64,000 nt of DNA from NCBI RefSeq assembly GCF_021729865.1, contig NZ_CP063400.1, positions 3,162,001-3,226,000 on the forward strand, read 5' to 3'. The translations under genes were made by a program, and so were the position numbers. The notes beneath the pieces were generated by a model. The model saw only the letters and a list, made by a program, of their open reading frames with translations. It was not told where the DNA came from and searched no databases. The DNA is from Hydrogenophaga sp. SL48 (GTDB taxonomy: Bacteria; Pseudomonadota; Gammaproteobacteria; Burkholderiales; Burkholderiaceae_C). Every line of letters starts with the position of its first letter. The stretch's first letter is position 1. Below are positions 1 to 10,295 of this stretch, in pieces.

Positions 1-2383
1 GTCACGCTGGAGGTCGGCGGCCAGCTGCTGCGGCTCTCCGACGTGGCCACCGTGCGCAGCGGTTACCAGGACCCTCCCAGCATGACCATTCGCCACAACG
101 GCGTGCCAGTGCTGGCCATCGGTGTGACCCTCAAGGGCAACGGCAATGTGACCGACTTCGGCAAGGCGATGGAACAGCGCCTGGCGCAGATCCGCAGCGA
201 GCTGCCGGCCGGTGTGGAGATCCAGCAGTACGCCGACCAGCCGCGCGTGGTCGCCGACTCGATCTGGGAATTCGAGCGCGCCTTCCTGGAGGCGCTGGCC
301 ATCGTGCTGGCGGTCTCGTTCCTCTTCCTGGGCTGGCGCACTGGCATCGTGGTGGCGGCCTCGGTGCCGCTCGTGCTGGGCCTGGTCGCGGCGGTGATGT
401 ACGCCGCTGGCTGGAACCTCGACCGCATCTCGCTGGGTGCGCTGATCATCGCGCTCGGTCTGCTGGTCGACGACGCGATCATCGCGGTGGAGATGATGGT
501 GGTGAAGCTCGAACAAGGCGTGGACCGCCTTCAGGCGGCCACCTACGCCTACTCGTCGACCGCCTTTCCGATGCTGACGGGCACGCTGATCACCGCCGCG
601 GGCTTCATGCCCGTCGGCTTTGCCAAGTCCATCGCAGGCCAGTACGCGGGCGGCATCTTCTGGGTGGTCGGCGTCGCGCTGATCCTGTCGTGGCTGGTCG
701 CGGTGGTCTTCACGCCTTACCTGGGTGTGAAGCTGTTGCCCAAGAACCTGGGGAAGGGCCAGCACCACGACGTGTACGACCGGCCGGTTTACCACCGGTT
801 GCGCCGCGTCGTCGACTGGGCCGTGCAGCGCCGCTGGATCGTGCTGGGCCTGACCGTGCTGCTGCTCGGAGCGGCCGGTGCGGGCATGCTGAAGGTGCAG
901 CAGCAGTTCTTCCCGACCGCGGCACGCCCCGAACTGCTGGTCGAGCTGCGGCTGCGCGAGGGTGCGTCCTTTGCCGCCACGGAGCGTCAGGTCAAGTTGC
1001 TGGAAACGGTTCTGGCCAAGGACCCCGACGTCGAGTTTTTCACCGCCTACACCGGTGCCGGCACACCCATCTTCTACCTCTCGATCCAGCCCGAGCTGCC
1101 GAACCCGGGCTTCGCCCAGGTCGTCGTCAAGACCGCCGGTATCGAGCAGCGCGAGCGGGTGCGCGCGGCTGATTGAGCTCTTTGCCAAGGACGAGGCGCT
1201 GCCCGACGTCCAGGCACGGGTCACGCGGCTGGAGTTCGGTCCACCGGTGGGCTTCCCGGTCCAGTTCCGTGTCGTCGGGCCGGACAAGGCTGTGGTACGT
1301 GACATCGCCTACAAGGTGCGCGATGTGGTGCGTCAGAGCCCGCTGGTGCGCGACACGCAGCTGGACTGGAACGAACAGGTGCGTTCGGTCAAGGTGCAGG
1401 TCGACCAGGACAAGGCGCGCCAGCTGGGCCTGGCCAGCGCCGACATCCAGGGCCTGGTGCAAACCGCGCTGGACGGCGCGCCGGTCACGCAGATCCGCCG
1501 CGGCGAGGAACTGATTGACGTGGTCGTGCGGGCCACGCCCGAGGAGCGCAAGAGCATCGGTCAGATCGGCGACCTGCAGCTTTTCTCGCGCAGTGGCGTG
1601 ACCGTTCCGCTGTCGCAGATCGCCCGCATCGAGCCAAGCTTCGAGGAGCCGGTGCTGTGGCGGCGCAACCGCGACATGGCGCTCACCGTGCGCAGCGACC
1701 TGGCGGACGGCGTCCAGGGCCCGTATGCCACGGAGCAGATCCGACCCTCGCTCAAACCCATCGTGGACAGCCTGCCCACCGGCTACCGCATCGAGGAAGG
1801 TGGTGCCATCGAGGAGAGCGACAAGGCCAACGTCGCGCTGTTCGCCGTCTTCCCGGCCATGTTCGCCGTGACGCTGCTGTTGCTGATGATCCAGCTGCAG
1901 AGCTTCTCGCGCATGTTCATGGTGTTCATGACAGGGCCGCTGGCGATCATCGGTGTCGTCCCCGCGCTGTTGACCTTTCAGGCGCCGTTCGGTTTCGTGG
2001 CGCTGCTGGGGGTGATCGCCCTTGGCGGGATGATCATGCGCAATTCGATCATCCTGGTCGACCAGATCGACCAGGACATCGCGCGCGGTGTCGCGCCCTG
2101 GACGGCCATCGTCGATGCCACGGTCCGGCGCTCGCGCCCCGTGGTGCTGACGGCCGCGGCGGCGGTGCTGGCCATGATCCCGCTCACGCGCAGCGTGTTC
2201 TGGGGGCCGATGGCGATCTCCATCATGGGCGGGCTTGTGGTGGCCACGGCGCTCACGCTGGTCTTCGTGCCAGCCCTCTATGCCGCCTGGTTCCGTGTGC
2301 GGCGTGACAGCGCAGTGCAAGCGCCAGCCCCCACGCAGCCCATGGTCGCCACGTGGACGAAGAGCGAAGTGTCCCGTGCCTGA
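1..2383 (+). pseudogene. RND multidrug efflux permease (HAE1/AcrB type), partial and frameshifted
   Basis: The 5' end lies outside the window; the frame is open from base 1. Frame 1 reads to a stop at 1174-1176 and frame 2 continues the same protein to 2383. Frame 1 carries the first membrane bundle with the paired-aspartate segment GLLVDDAIIAVEMMV typical of proton-relay helix 4. Frame 2 carries the porter-domain remainder and the second membrane bundle (FVALLGVIALGGMIMRNSI). The junction falls near 1155-1165, in a gcgcgcgg run. Removing one G there joins the two as ...ERVRALIELFAKDEAL.... The family exports drugs or other toxic compounds across the inner membrane with a periplasmic adaptor and an outer-membrane channel; neither partner is in view. 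Either a real inactivating mutation or a sequencing error; the rest of the protein looks intact, so the break is recent or artefactual. Confidence 0.85.
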
Positions 2384-2440
2384 GTGCCTCGACACCTTGC
2401 GCCGCCGACGCCCGCAACACCTCATGCACCGGATCACCAT

Positions 2441-2902
2441 ATGAAGAATCGAATTGCATTTGCCTTGTTGATGGGCGGCGTCACCACAGGCTTGATCACA
2501 TTCGCGCTCATCTACCTGAATCTCGGGTTTGGAGGCTTGTTCTTGAAGGTCTGGATGCGCTCGTGGGGCCTGGCCTACCTCATCGTCGTTCCGATCATCC
2601 TGTCGGTCGCGCCCAGCTTGCAGGGGCTCATTGCGAGGCTGTTCGTCGCCACGAAGGGTGTCGACGCCGGCGACACCCGCGCGTTGCCGCCAAAGATCGT
2701 GTTCGCCCTGACCATGGGCCTCATCACGACGGGGGTGATCTCCTTTGCCGTCATCCTGATGAACCTGGGCTTCAGGCACGACTTCACCCACCTCTGGATC
2801 AGGTCTTGGGGATTGGGCTACGTGGTCGCGATCCCCGTGCTCTTGATCGTCGCGCCCCGCGTGGAACGCCTGGTCAACAAGGCATTCGCGCAATCGCCTT
2901 GA
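2441..2902 (+). CDS. DUF2798 family membrane protein (two repeats)
   Basis: A 153-residue protein built from two similar halves. Each half has a hydrophobic segment that begins with a glycine/threonine-rich stretch (MGGVTTGLITFA and MGLITTGVISFA), then NLGF, then RSWG and a second hydrophobic segment, giving four predicted membrane helices. This duplicated RSWG pattern is that of DUF2798. The function is unknown. The start at 2441 (MKNRIAF) is chosen because the upstream in-frame extension is proline/histidine-rich and not membrane-like. It lies 57 bp after the efflux permease and about 95 bp before the molybdenum hydroxylase genes; no link to either is evident. Confidence 0.8.
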   Translation: MKNRIAFALLMGGVTTGLITFALIYLNLGFGGLFLKVWMRSWGLAYLIVVPIILSVAPSLQGLIARLFVATKGVDAGDTRALPPKIVFALTMGLITTGVISFAVILMNLGFRHDFTHLWIRSWGLGYVVAIPVLLIVAPRVERLVNKAFAQSP

Positions 2903-2997
2903 TCCATGCGCAATCCCGGAAATCGATCCTGCACCGTCAAGACGGTGACCGCTCGCAGGCCGCATTGGCTTGCTGATATCCACCGAAAGGCTCAACC

Positions 2998-3456
2998 ATG
3001 AAACTGACCGTCAACAACGTCGTCCACCAGATCGACATAGAGCCCGAGATGCCGCTGCTGTGGGTGCTGCGCGATGAACTCGGCGTCACCGGGCCAAAGT
3101 ACGGCTGCGGCCTGGCGCAATGTGGTGCGTGCACCGTGCATGTGGACGGCGTCGCCGTGAGGTCCTGCTCGGTGCCCGTGGGCGCGGTGACCAGCCCGGT
3201 CACCACCATCGAGGGCATCGGCCGGCCCGATGCCCTGCACGCGGTGCAGAAGGCCTGGATCGAGCACCAGGTGGCCCAGTGCGGCTACTGCCAGTCGGGC
3301 CAGATGATGACGGCCGCCGCCTTTCTGGCCACAGAGCCGAACCCGACCGACGCGCAGATTGACCAGGCCATGTCCGGCAACCTGTGCCGCTGCGCCACCT
3401 ATCCGCGCATCCGCCAGGCCGTCAAAACGGCTGCCGCCAACCTGAGGGGAGCCTGA
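2998..3456 (+). CDS. (2Fe-2S)-binding small subunit of a molybdenum hydroxylase (IorA-like)
   Basis: Small iron-sulfur subunit of the xanthine oxidase superfamily, 152 residues, the usual length for isoquinoline 1-oxidoreductase alpha subunits. The plant-ferredoxin-type cluster is bound by C37, C42, C45 and C57 ([15 protein letters not shown]...C). The second, helical cluster domain uses C95, C98, C130 and C132 ([10 protein letters not shown] and GNLCRC). It passes electrons from the molybdenum subunit encoded 3 bp downstream to an external acceptor, commonly a cytochrome c in this subgroup. No FAD subunit gene is adjacent, as expected for the IorAB type. Substrate unknown: an aldehyde or N-heterocycle is possible. 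Confidence 0.92.
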   Translation: MKLTVNNVVHQIDIEPEMPLLWVLRDELGVTGPKYGCGLAQCGACTVHVDGVAVRSCSVPVGAVTSPVTTIEGIGRPDALHAVQKAWIEHQVAQCGYCQSGQMMTAAAFLATEPNPTDAQIDQAMSGNLCRCATYPRIRQAVKTAAANLRGA

Positions 3457-3459
3457 GCC

Positions 3460-5715
<2,256 letters not shown>

Positions 5716-5927
5716 GCGCGGCCAGCGCCCGCTCATAGGCAGTACCGCCTCACACGATCTCTTCCCTCCACCTCACGGCTGCACACGCAGCCCCTGATCA
5801 GGACCCAACCCATGGACTGGACCTCTATTGACCTCTGGCCGTTTTCGCCGCGTGGGTGCAGATGGCTGTCGCCGCAGACGAACCTGGTTGAAGCATCGTT
5901 GTCTGATGCCTCACTGGATTCCCCTGC

Positions 5928-6563
5928 ATGAGGCTCAAGGGGGCCGTGGCTCTCGTTGTCGGAGCTGGCAGCGCCGTGGGTACCGCTGTCGTGCGGGGCT
6001 TGCTGGCGCGCGATGTGGCCAAGGTGTACGCAGACGCGCAATTCAAGCATTTCGACACTTGGCCGACAGGTGCAACACCCCTGTGGGTGGATCTTGAGAG
6101 ACGGGGGAACATCGGCGCGCTTGCGCGTGAACTGTCCGACGTGAACCTGCTCATCAACTGTCTGCTTCTCGGGCCGAATGGCGCTCCATCGGATGAAGGT
6201 GCTGACGCCCAGGGAAGCCACCGGAGATCGCCAACGGTGAGCAGGACTCTGAAGCTGATCGATGCGTTCGCGCCCGTGCTGTCCGCCAAGGGTGGCGGGG
6301 CGGTCGTCAACGTCTTGTGCGCGCTGCATTCGGGCGACACCGTACCGACGCCCTCGCGCCCCTTGGCGGAATGGATGTTGTCGAACAATCTGCAGGATCG
6401 TCTGGCGGCGCAGCAGACGCAATTGCTGTTTTTTGGAGCACAGCTCGTCGTCGTCCCAGGATTTCAGGAACTTGGCGACAAGAGCGCATTGGCTGGGCAC
6501 GTCGCCATGAGGTTGCTGGACCAGCTGGACCCGGAGACTGCCCTGAACCGCCTCGAAATATGA
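5928..6563 (+). CDS. diverged short-chain dehydrogenase/reductase-like protein
   Basis: A 211-residue reading frame with an SDR-like start: MRLKGAVALVVGAGSAVGTAVVRGLL resembles the beta-alpha-beta nucleotide fold with the glycine motif GAGSAVG, and NLLINCLL resembles the NNAG-region strand. A middle stretch (GAVVNVLC) fits the strand that normally precedes the catalytic serine, but a clear YxxxK motif is missing. The protein is shorter than the usual 245-260 residues. It may be a degenerate SDR no longer active. It stands alone between the molybdenum hydroxylase operon and a gene remnant region, and GC content is slightly lower than that of its neighbours. Confidence 0.5.
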   Translation: MRLKGAVALVVGAGSAVGTAVVRGLLARDVAKVYADAQFKHFDTWPTGATPLWVDLERRGNIGALARELSDVNLLINCLLLGPNGAPSDEGADAQGSHRRSPTVSRTLKLIDAFAPVLSAKGGGAVVNVLCALHSGDTVPTPSRPLAEWMLSNNLQDRLAAQQTQLLFFGAQLVVVPGFQELGDKSALAGHVAMRLLDQLDPETALNRLEI

Positions 6564-6776
6564 GGAAGCGATTTCCTATGTGGGATTGCTCCCCATCTCA
6601 GAGGAAAAGCGCGCTGCGCGCCAGCTGAGAACAGGCCCGATACCGACCACTTACCGTCGAGTTCGAGGGCCCCTACCAAGGCTCAATGCCATCGATCTCA
6701 CCCATCCAGCGGTTGCAGCCGTTGATGTTGCCCCCGTGAATTCACGGTCTGGGCCTCACAGCGGCATCCTTGCGAC
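6564..6776. other. no recognisable gene; probable decayed sequence
   Basis: About 210 bp between the SDR-like gene and a GreA/GreB-family remnant. A frame stays open on the plus strand (about 6565-6780) without a convincing start or recognisable domain. No repeat, hairpin or RNA gene was seen. Confidence 0.4.
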
Positions 6777-6955
6777 TCAATGAACCCACAGCACCTCAAA
6801 CAGCTGTCGGACTGGAGCGACTTGTATCGACACCTCATCACCCTCGCATTTACCCAGCATGGCCATGCCCAACGGGGCTTCGCTGCTGATGACCTGAACG
6901 AGTTGAGCGCCGCTGACCAAGGACTTCACTAACTTCAGTCTGGTACAGCTGGCGG
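6777..6955 (-). pseudogene. C-terminal fragment of a GreA/GreB-family transcript-cleavage factor or Rnk-like protein
   Basis: Reading the minus strand, a frame ending in a stop at 6779-6777 encodes LVSGAQLVQVISSEAPLGMA and then MLGKCEGDEVSIQVAP...FEVLWVH. The order ISS-x-APLG-x-A-x-LG-x4-GDEV-x-V...EVL is that of the C-terminal FKBP-like domain of GreA, GreB and Rnk proteins. The N-terminal part, including the coiled coil of true Gre factors, is missing: going upstream in this frame a stop appears at about 6975. The piece is therefore a decayed gene end, about 50-60 codons long. The family rescues or modulates RNA polymerase, but this fragment is unlikely to be functional. Confidence 0.6.
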
Positions 6956-7030
6956 GGGCAGGTCACAGGATGGCACGGCTGTTGTCTAGCAACTGCGCCC
7001 GCCTTCGCTAAATCGGGCAAACTCTGCCCG

Positions 7031-7900
7031 ATGGTGCAACGCCAGTTCGTACGCCTTGATGAGGATCCTTTGCACGGCCCGGAGTCGACCGTGCCCTCGG
7101 CAGCCTTGCGCGCTTACGAGGTGCAGTCGACGCTGCGACCATACCTGTCCAATATCCTGTCGTACCGCGAGACCTTTGCGCCGGGCCAGGAGGTCGTGGA
7201 ACGCGTGATTCCCGACGGCGCGGTGCGGCTTGTCGTCAACCTGGGTGAGTCACCGAGCAGCGACGGAGCGCCGGCTCCGGCGATGCTGGTTCTCGGGCCG
7301 TCGGCAACGCCTGCGCGGGTGAGCCAGCGTGGCCATGCCCACGGACTGGCGATCACATTGCATCCCGGTGCGGCCGGGGTGCTGCTCGGTGTGCCCGCCG
7401 GCGAACTCGCCGGCACGGCCGTGCCACTCGATGCGCTTTGGCAGCAGGACAGTGGTGGGTTGTTGAGTCGCTTGCACGAGCAAACCTCGGACGCCGCACG
7501 CATCGATGTCCTGCAAACCGAGTTGGCCCACCGCTTGCGGCACAGCACGCCAGCCGTGCACCTCACCGCCACGCACGCCCTGCGGCTGCTGATCGAAGCC
7601 GCAGGGCAGTTGTCGGTGCGCGAAGTGGCTTCGGCCGTCGGCGTCGGTGAACGCCGCCTGCAGCAGTTGTTCAATACGCACATCGGCCTGTCACCGAGTG
7701 CTTGGCGCCGGCTGGCTCGCCTGCACGGCTGCCTTCGTACGCTGCGACGGCAAACCAAGCCCGAGTGGAGCGATGTGGCCCTCGAGGCCGGCTACTACGA
7801 CCAGTCGCATCTGATCAACGAGTTCCAGGCCCTCTGCGGCTGCACGCCGATGGAGTTCCGCCGCGTGGCGATTTCGGGTTCTTCCAAGATCGTGGCTTGA
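7031..7900 (+). CDS. AraC-family transcriptional regulator
   Basis: 289 residues. The C-terminal 100 residues form an AraC/XylS double helix-turn-helix: LSVREVASAVGVGERRLQQLF is the first, and WSDVALEAGYYDQSHLINEF...GCTPMEFRR is the second and the family signature. The N-terminal half (YLSNILSYRETFAPGQEVVERVIPDGAVRLVVNL) matches the DUF6597-type sensor domain often joined to this DNA-binding domain. It reads into an SDR, an acetyltransferase and a YjbR-like gene on the same strand with gaps of 42 bp or less, so it may control that small operon. The ligand is unknown. Confidence 0.9.
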   Translation: MVQRQFVRLDEDPLHGPESTVPSAALRAYEVQSTLRPYLSNILSYRETFAPGQEVVERVIPDGAVRLVVNLGESPSSDGAPAPAMLVLGPSATPARVSQRGHAHGLAITLHPGAAGVLLGVPAGELAGTAVPLDALWQQDSGGLLSRLHEQTSDAARIDVLQTELAHRLRHSTPAVHLTATHALRLLIEAAGQLSVREVASAVGVGERRLQQLFNTHIGLSPSAWRRLARLHGCLRTLRRQTKPEWSDVALEAGYYDQSHLINEFQALCGCTPMEFRRVAISGSSKIVA

Positions 7901-7942
7901 GTCCAGACTAACCTGGAGTCTGGGCAGCAAACAGGAGCTTCA

Positions 7943-8848
7943 ATGGCAGACAAACCAGTCGATCGACCGTTGCACGGCCGGGTCGCGGTCGTTACCGGCG
8001 GCAGCCGAGGTGCGGGCCGGGGCATTGCCCTCGAGCTCGGAGCCGCCGGCGCCACCGTCTACGTCACGGGGCGCAGCACCCGCGCGGAGCCGGCGCCGAC
8101 CTACACGCAGTTGATGGCGCTTTCGCACCTGTCCCAGCTTCCGGGCTCGATCGAAGACACAGCGGAGGATCTGACTCGCCTGGGCGGACAAGGCATTGCG
8201 GTGCGGTGCGACCACACGCGAGAAGACGATGTGGCTCAGCTGTTCGAACGGGTGCAGCGGGACCAGGGCCGACTCGACCTGCTGGTCAACAACGCCTGGG
8301 GCGGGCACGAGAGCTTCAACGGCGTCTTCGTGGCTCCCTTCTGGGAGCACCCGTTCGCCCACTGGGACACGATGTTCGATCACGGCGTGCGCAATCACCT
8401 GCTGGCCAGTCGCTGCGCGGCCCCCATGCTCGTGCGCCAGCGGCATGGACTGATCGTGACCACGACTTTCTGGGATCGTGATCGCTACATGCACGGCAAT
8501 CTGTACTACGACCTGGCCAAGGCAGCGATGTGTCGCCTGGCGTTCGGCATGGCACAGGATTTGAAGCCGCACGGCGTGGCCTCGATCGCCGTCTCCCCCG
8601 GCTGGATGCGCACCGAGTTCGTGCTGGCCGGGCACCAGGCCGACGAGACGAACTGGCGCGAACGCCCAGCGCTCTCGAAGACCGAGTCGCCGCGCTACCT
8701 GGGGCGCGCCGTCGCCGCGCTGGCCGCCGACACGCAAGCAATGGACAAGACCGGCCGCGTGTTGCGCGTTGCCGATCTCGCAGCCGAATATGGCTTCACC
8801 GACATTGACGGCCGGCAGGTGCCGCCTTTCGAGCTGGACCGGGCATGA
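7943..8848 (+). CDS. SDR family oxidoreductase
   Basis: 301-residue short-chain dehydrogenase. VAVVTGGSRGAGRGIALELG is the NAD(P)-binding glycine motif near residue 15, and LVNNAWGG is the NNAG strand. The catalytic tyrosine/lysine region is NLYYDLAKAAMCRL, followed by VSPGWMRTEF, the usual PG turn after the active site. A ribosome-binding site (caggag) precedes the ATG. The long insert after residue 50 and the tail ending at ...EYGFTDIDGRQVPP resemble the DHRS1-like subgroup. Substrate unknown. It overlaps the next gene by 4 bp (ATGA), so the two are translationally coupled. Confidence 0.9.
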   Translation: MADKPVDRPLHGRVAVVTGGSRGAGRGIALELGAAGATVYVTGRSTRAEPAPTYTQLMALSHLSQLPGSIEDTAEDLTRLGGQGIAVRCDHTREDDVAQLFERVQRDQGRLDLLVNNAWGGHESFNGVFVAPFWEHPFAHWDTMFDHGVRNHLLASRCAAPMLVRQRHGLIVTTTFWDRDRYMHGNLYYDLAKAAMCRLAFGMAQDLKPHGVASIAVSPGWMRTEFVLAGHQADETNWRERPALSKTESPRYLGRAVAALAADTQAMDKTGRVLRVADLAAEYGFTDIDGRQVPPFELDRA

Positions 8849-9285
8849 GCTCGATCAGTTCACCCACCAAGCCCACGGTTTTCTATGGGGTTGAACCCAC
8901 GCTGGACGCGGAGTCGTTCAGGCGGGTGCTCGACGAATCGGGGCTCGGCCGCATCCGTCCGACCGGCGACCTGTTGCGCTTGCAAGCCATGCTGTCGGCG
9001 GCCGATCTCATCGTCACCGCCCGGCTCGCCGTGGCGGGCGGTCCGCTGGTGGGCGTGGCGCGCTGCCTCACCGACCATGCGTGGTGCTGCTATCTCTCCG
9101 ACCTCGCCGTGGTGAGCGTGGCCCAGGGCCAACGCATCGGCCAGGGCCTGCTCGACGAAGTGCGGCGGCACCTCGGCCCTCAAGTGGCACTGATCCTCTT
9201 GTCGGTACCCGAGGCGGCGGCCTTCTACCAGCGGGCAGGCATGGAGCGCATCGCCGACGCGTTCTGGTACCCGCGCGAACGCTGA
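8845..9285 (+). CDS. GNAT family N-acetyltransferase
   Basis: 146 residues. CYLSDLAVVSVAQGQRIGQGLLDEVRRHLG contains GNAT motif A with the acetyl-CoA pyrophosphate loop (QGQRIGQG), and VPEAAAFYQRAGMERI is motif B. Members transfer an acetyl group from acetyl-CoA to an amine of a small molecule or protein; the acceptor here cannot be told. The start codon overlaps the SDR stop codon by 4 bp. The position between a short-chain dehydrogenase and a YjbR-like gene does not identify a pathway. Confidence 0.88.
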   Translation: MSSISSPTKPTVFYGVEPTLDAESFRRVLDESGLGRIRPTGDLLRLQAMLSAADLIVTARLAVAGGPLVGVARCLTDHAWCCYLSDLAVVSVAQGQRIGQGLLDEVRRHLGPQVALILLSVPEAAAFYQRAGMERIADAFWYPRER

Positions 9286-9301
9286 CGATACGGCGCTCGC
9301 C

Positions 9302-9742
9302 ATGCTGGTTTCATCAACCTTCTTGAACCGTACGAACGTGACAACCGTTCCTCCGCCTGTCCTTCATCAGTTGCGACTCGTCTGCCTGGACCTGCCCGAA
9401 GCGGCCGAGCAGCAGGCCTGGGTCGGAATCCGATGGGTCGTCGCCAAGAAGAATTTCGCGCACGTGCTGATGATCGAAGCGGGCTATCCGCCGGCCTATG
9501 CCAAGGCGGCCGGCTCCGCCGGCCCCCTCTGCGTGCTGACCGTTCGCGGCCCGCGTCCGGCCATCGATGCGCCACGGTTCAGGCGTGCTCCGTTCTTTCG
9601 CCCGCCTTGGTTTGACAACATCGTCGGCCTATCCATCGATGCGTCAACCGATTGGGAAGAAGTGCAGGATCTGCTTGTCCAGAGCTATTGCCTACTCGCG
9701 CCCATGCGTTTGAGCGAAAGGATGGATCGGCGCCGAGATTGA
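9302..9742 (+). CDS. MmcQ/YjbR family protein
   Basis: 146-residue protein. The pattern CLDLPEAAEQQAWVGIRWVVAKKNFAHVLM near residue 28 and DWEEVQDLLVQSYCLLAPMRLS at the C-terminus are the two conserved blocks of the MmcQ/YjbR (CyaY-like fold) family, which has been described as DNA-binding but whose role is not settled. It starts 16 bp after the acetyltransferase and is probably the last gene of this operon. The first 20 residues have low similarity to the family, and a later start is possible. Confidence 0.78.
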   Translation: MLVSSTFLNRTNVTTVPPPVLHQLRLVCLDLPEAAEQQAWVGIRWVVAKKNFAHVLMIEAGYPPAYAKAAGSAGPLCVLTVRGPRPAIDAPRFRRAPFFRPPWFDNIVGLSIDASTDWEEVQDLLVQSYCLLAPMRLSERMDRRRD

Positions 9743-9875
9743 TGGGGATCATCAACTGTTGCAATGCAGAGGGGCCGTTCATCGGCCGACCTGCGCCGAG
9801 GGCCGACTGGTCAATTTCGTGCGGACGGGCAATGGCTCAGTGCAAGGCTACCGGACAACGCCGGCTGATCGCTGA

Positions 9876-9979
9876 GACCGCTTTGGGTCGTCGAGCGGTC
9901 GCTTGCGCCCTCGCTCGGTGAACGCAGGGTGTGGTGCCTCACCAATGCGCCGTCTTCAAATTTGAATATACGCACCCAG
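9876..9979 (+). repeat. left copy of an imperfect direct repeat flanking the Gabija-like island
   Basis: The segment aligns without large gaps to 15155-15259, in the same orientation and nearly the same length (104 against 105 bp). Shared blocks are gaccg near the start, tcgagcggtc, ggtgaacg, and tcaaa-ttgaat...acccag at the end. Identity is roughly 60 per cent by eye. Each copy starts with an imperfect inverted repeat (gaccg...cggtc). Confidence 0.6.
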
Positions 9980-10260
9980 TTTCAAGCGGATGCTCACTGG
10001 TGACTGGCAAGTTTGCAGCGACAGCCGCCTGTGGACGCTGCCGGGTAGGCTCATGCTGATTGCCACGAAGCGGCTGTTCAGTTAGCGACGTGTAGTGGCC
10101 CGAGCGGCAGCAGTGCGTGGTACTGCGGTCATAGGACCTTAGCGACATGGCTTGAGAAGCTGGACCGACCGCTTCGGTATCACCTGGACAGGCGGTTTCG
10201 ACCCTGAAGCGACGCTGAGCATTTGCGAAAGCGAAACTTCGGCTTCACATGCGCAACAAT

Positions 10261-10286
10261 CCTGTTACAACAACATATGTAACAGG
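10261..10286. promoter_or_regulatory. operator-like palindrome upstream of the nuclease gene
   Basis: CCTGTTACA and TGTAACAGG form a perfect 9-bp inverted repeat with an 8-bp spacer, ending directly before the ribosome-binding site (aacaggga) of the OLD nuclease gene at 10296. The position suits a repressor operator. No T-run follows, so it does not look like a terminator. The binding protein is unknown. Confidence 0.5.
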
Positions 10287-10295
10287 GAGAAATAC

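Larger units (their letters stand above)
9743..10295. other. 553-bp gap before the defence island: left direct repeat and regulatory DNA
   Basis: No gene is supported. The stretch holds the left copy of a 105-bp repeat (9876-9979), an imperfect hairpin at about 10220-10256 (gcatttgcgaaagcgaa against ttcggcttcacatgc), and a perfect 9-bp palindrome at 10261-10286. Base composition falls here towards that of the island. Confidence 0.6.

Noticed and set aside
5733..6500. Minus-strand frame opposite the SDR-like gene
   Set aside because: No family features; the plus-strand frame has a nucleotide-binding start and is the better call.
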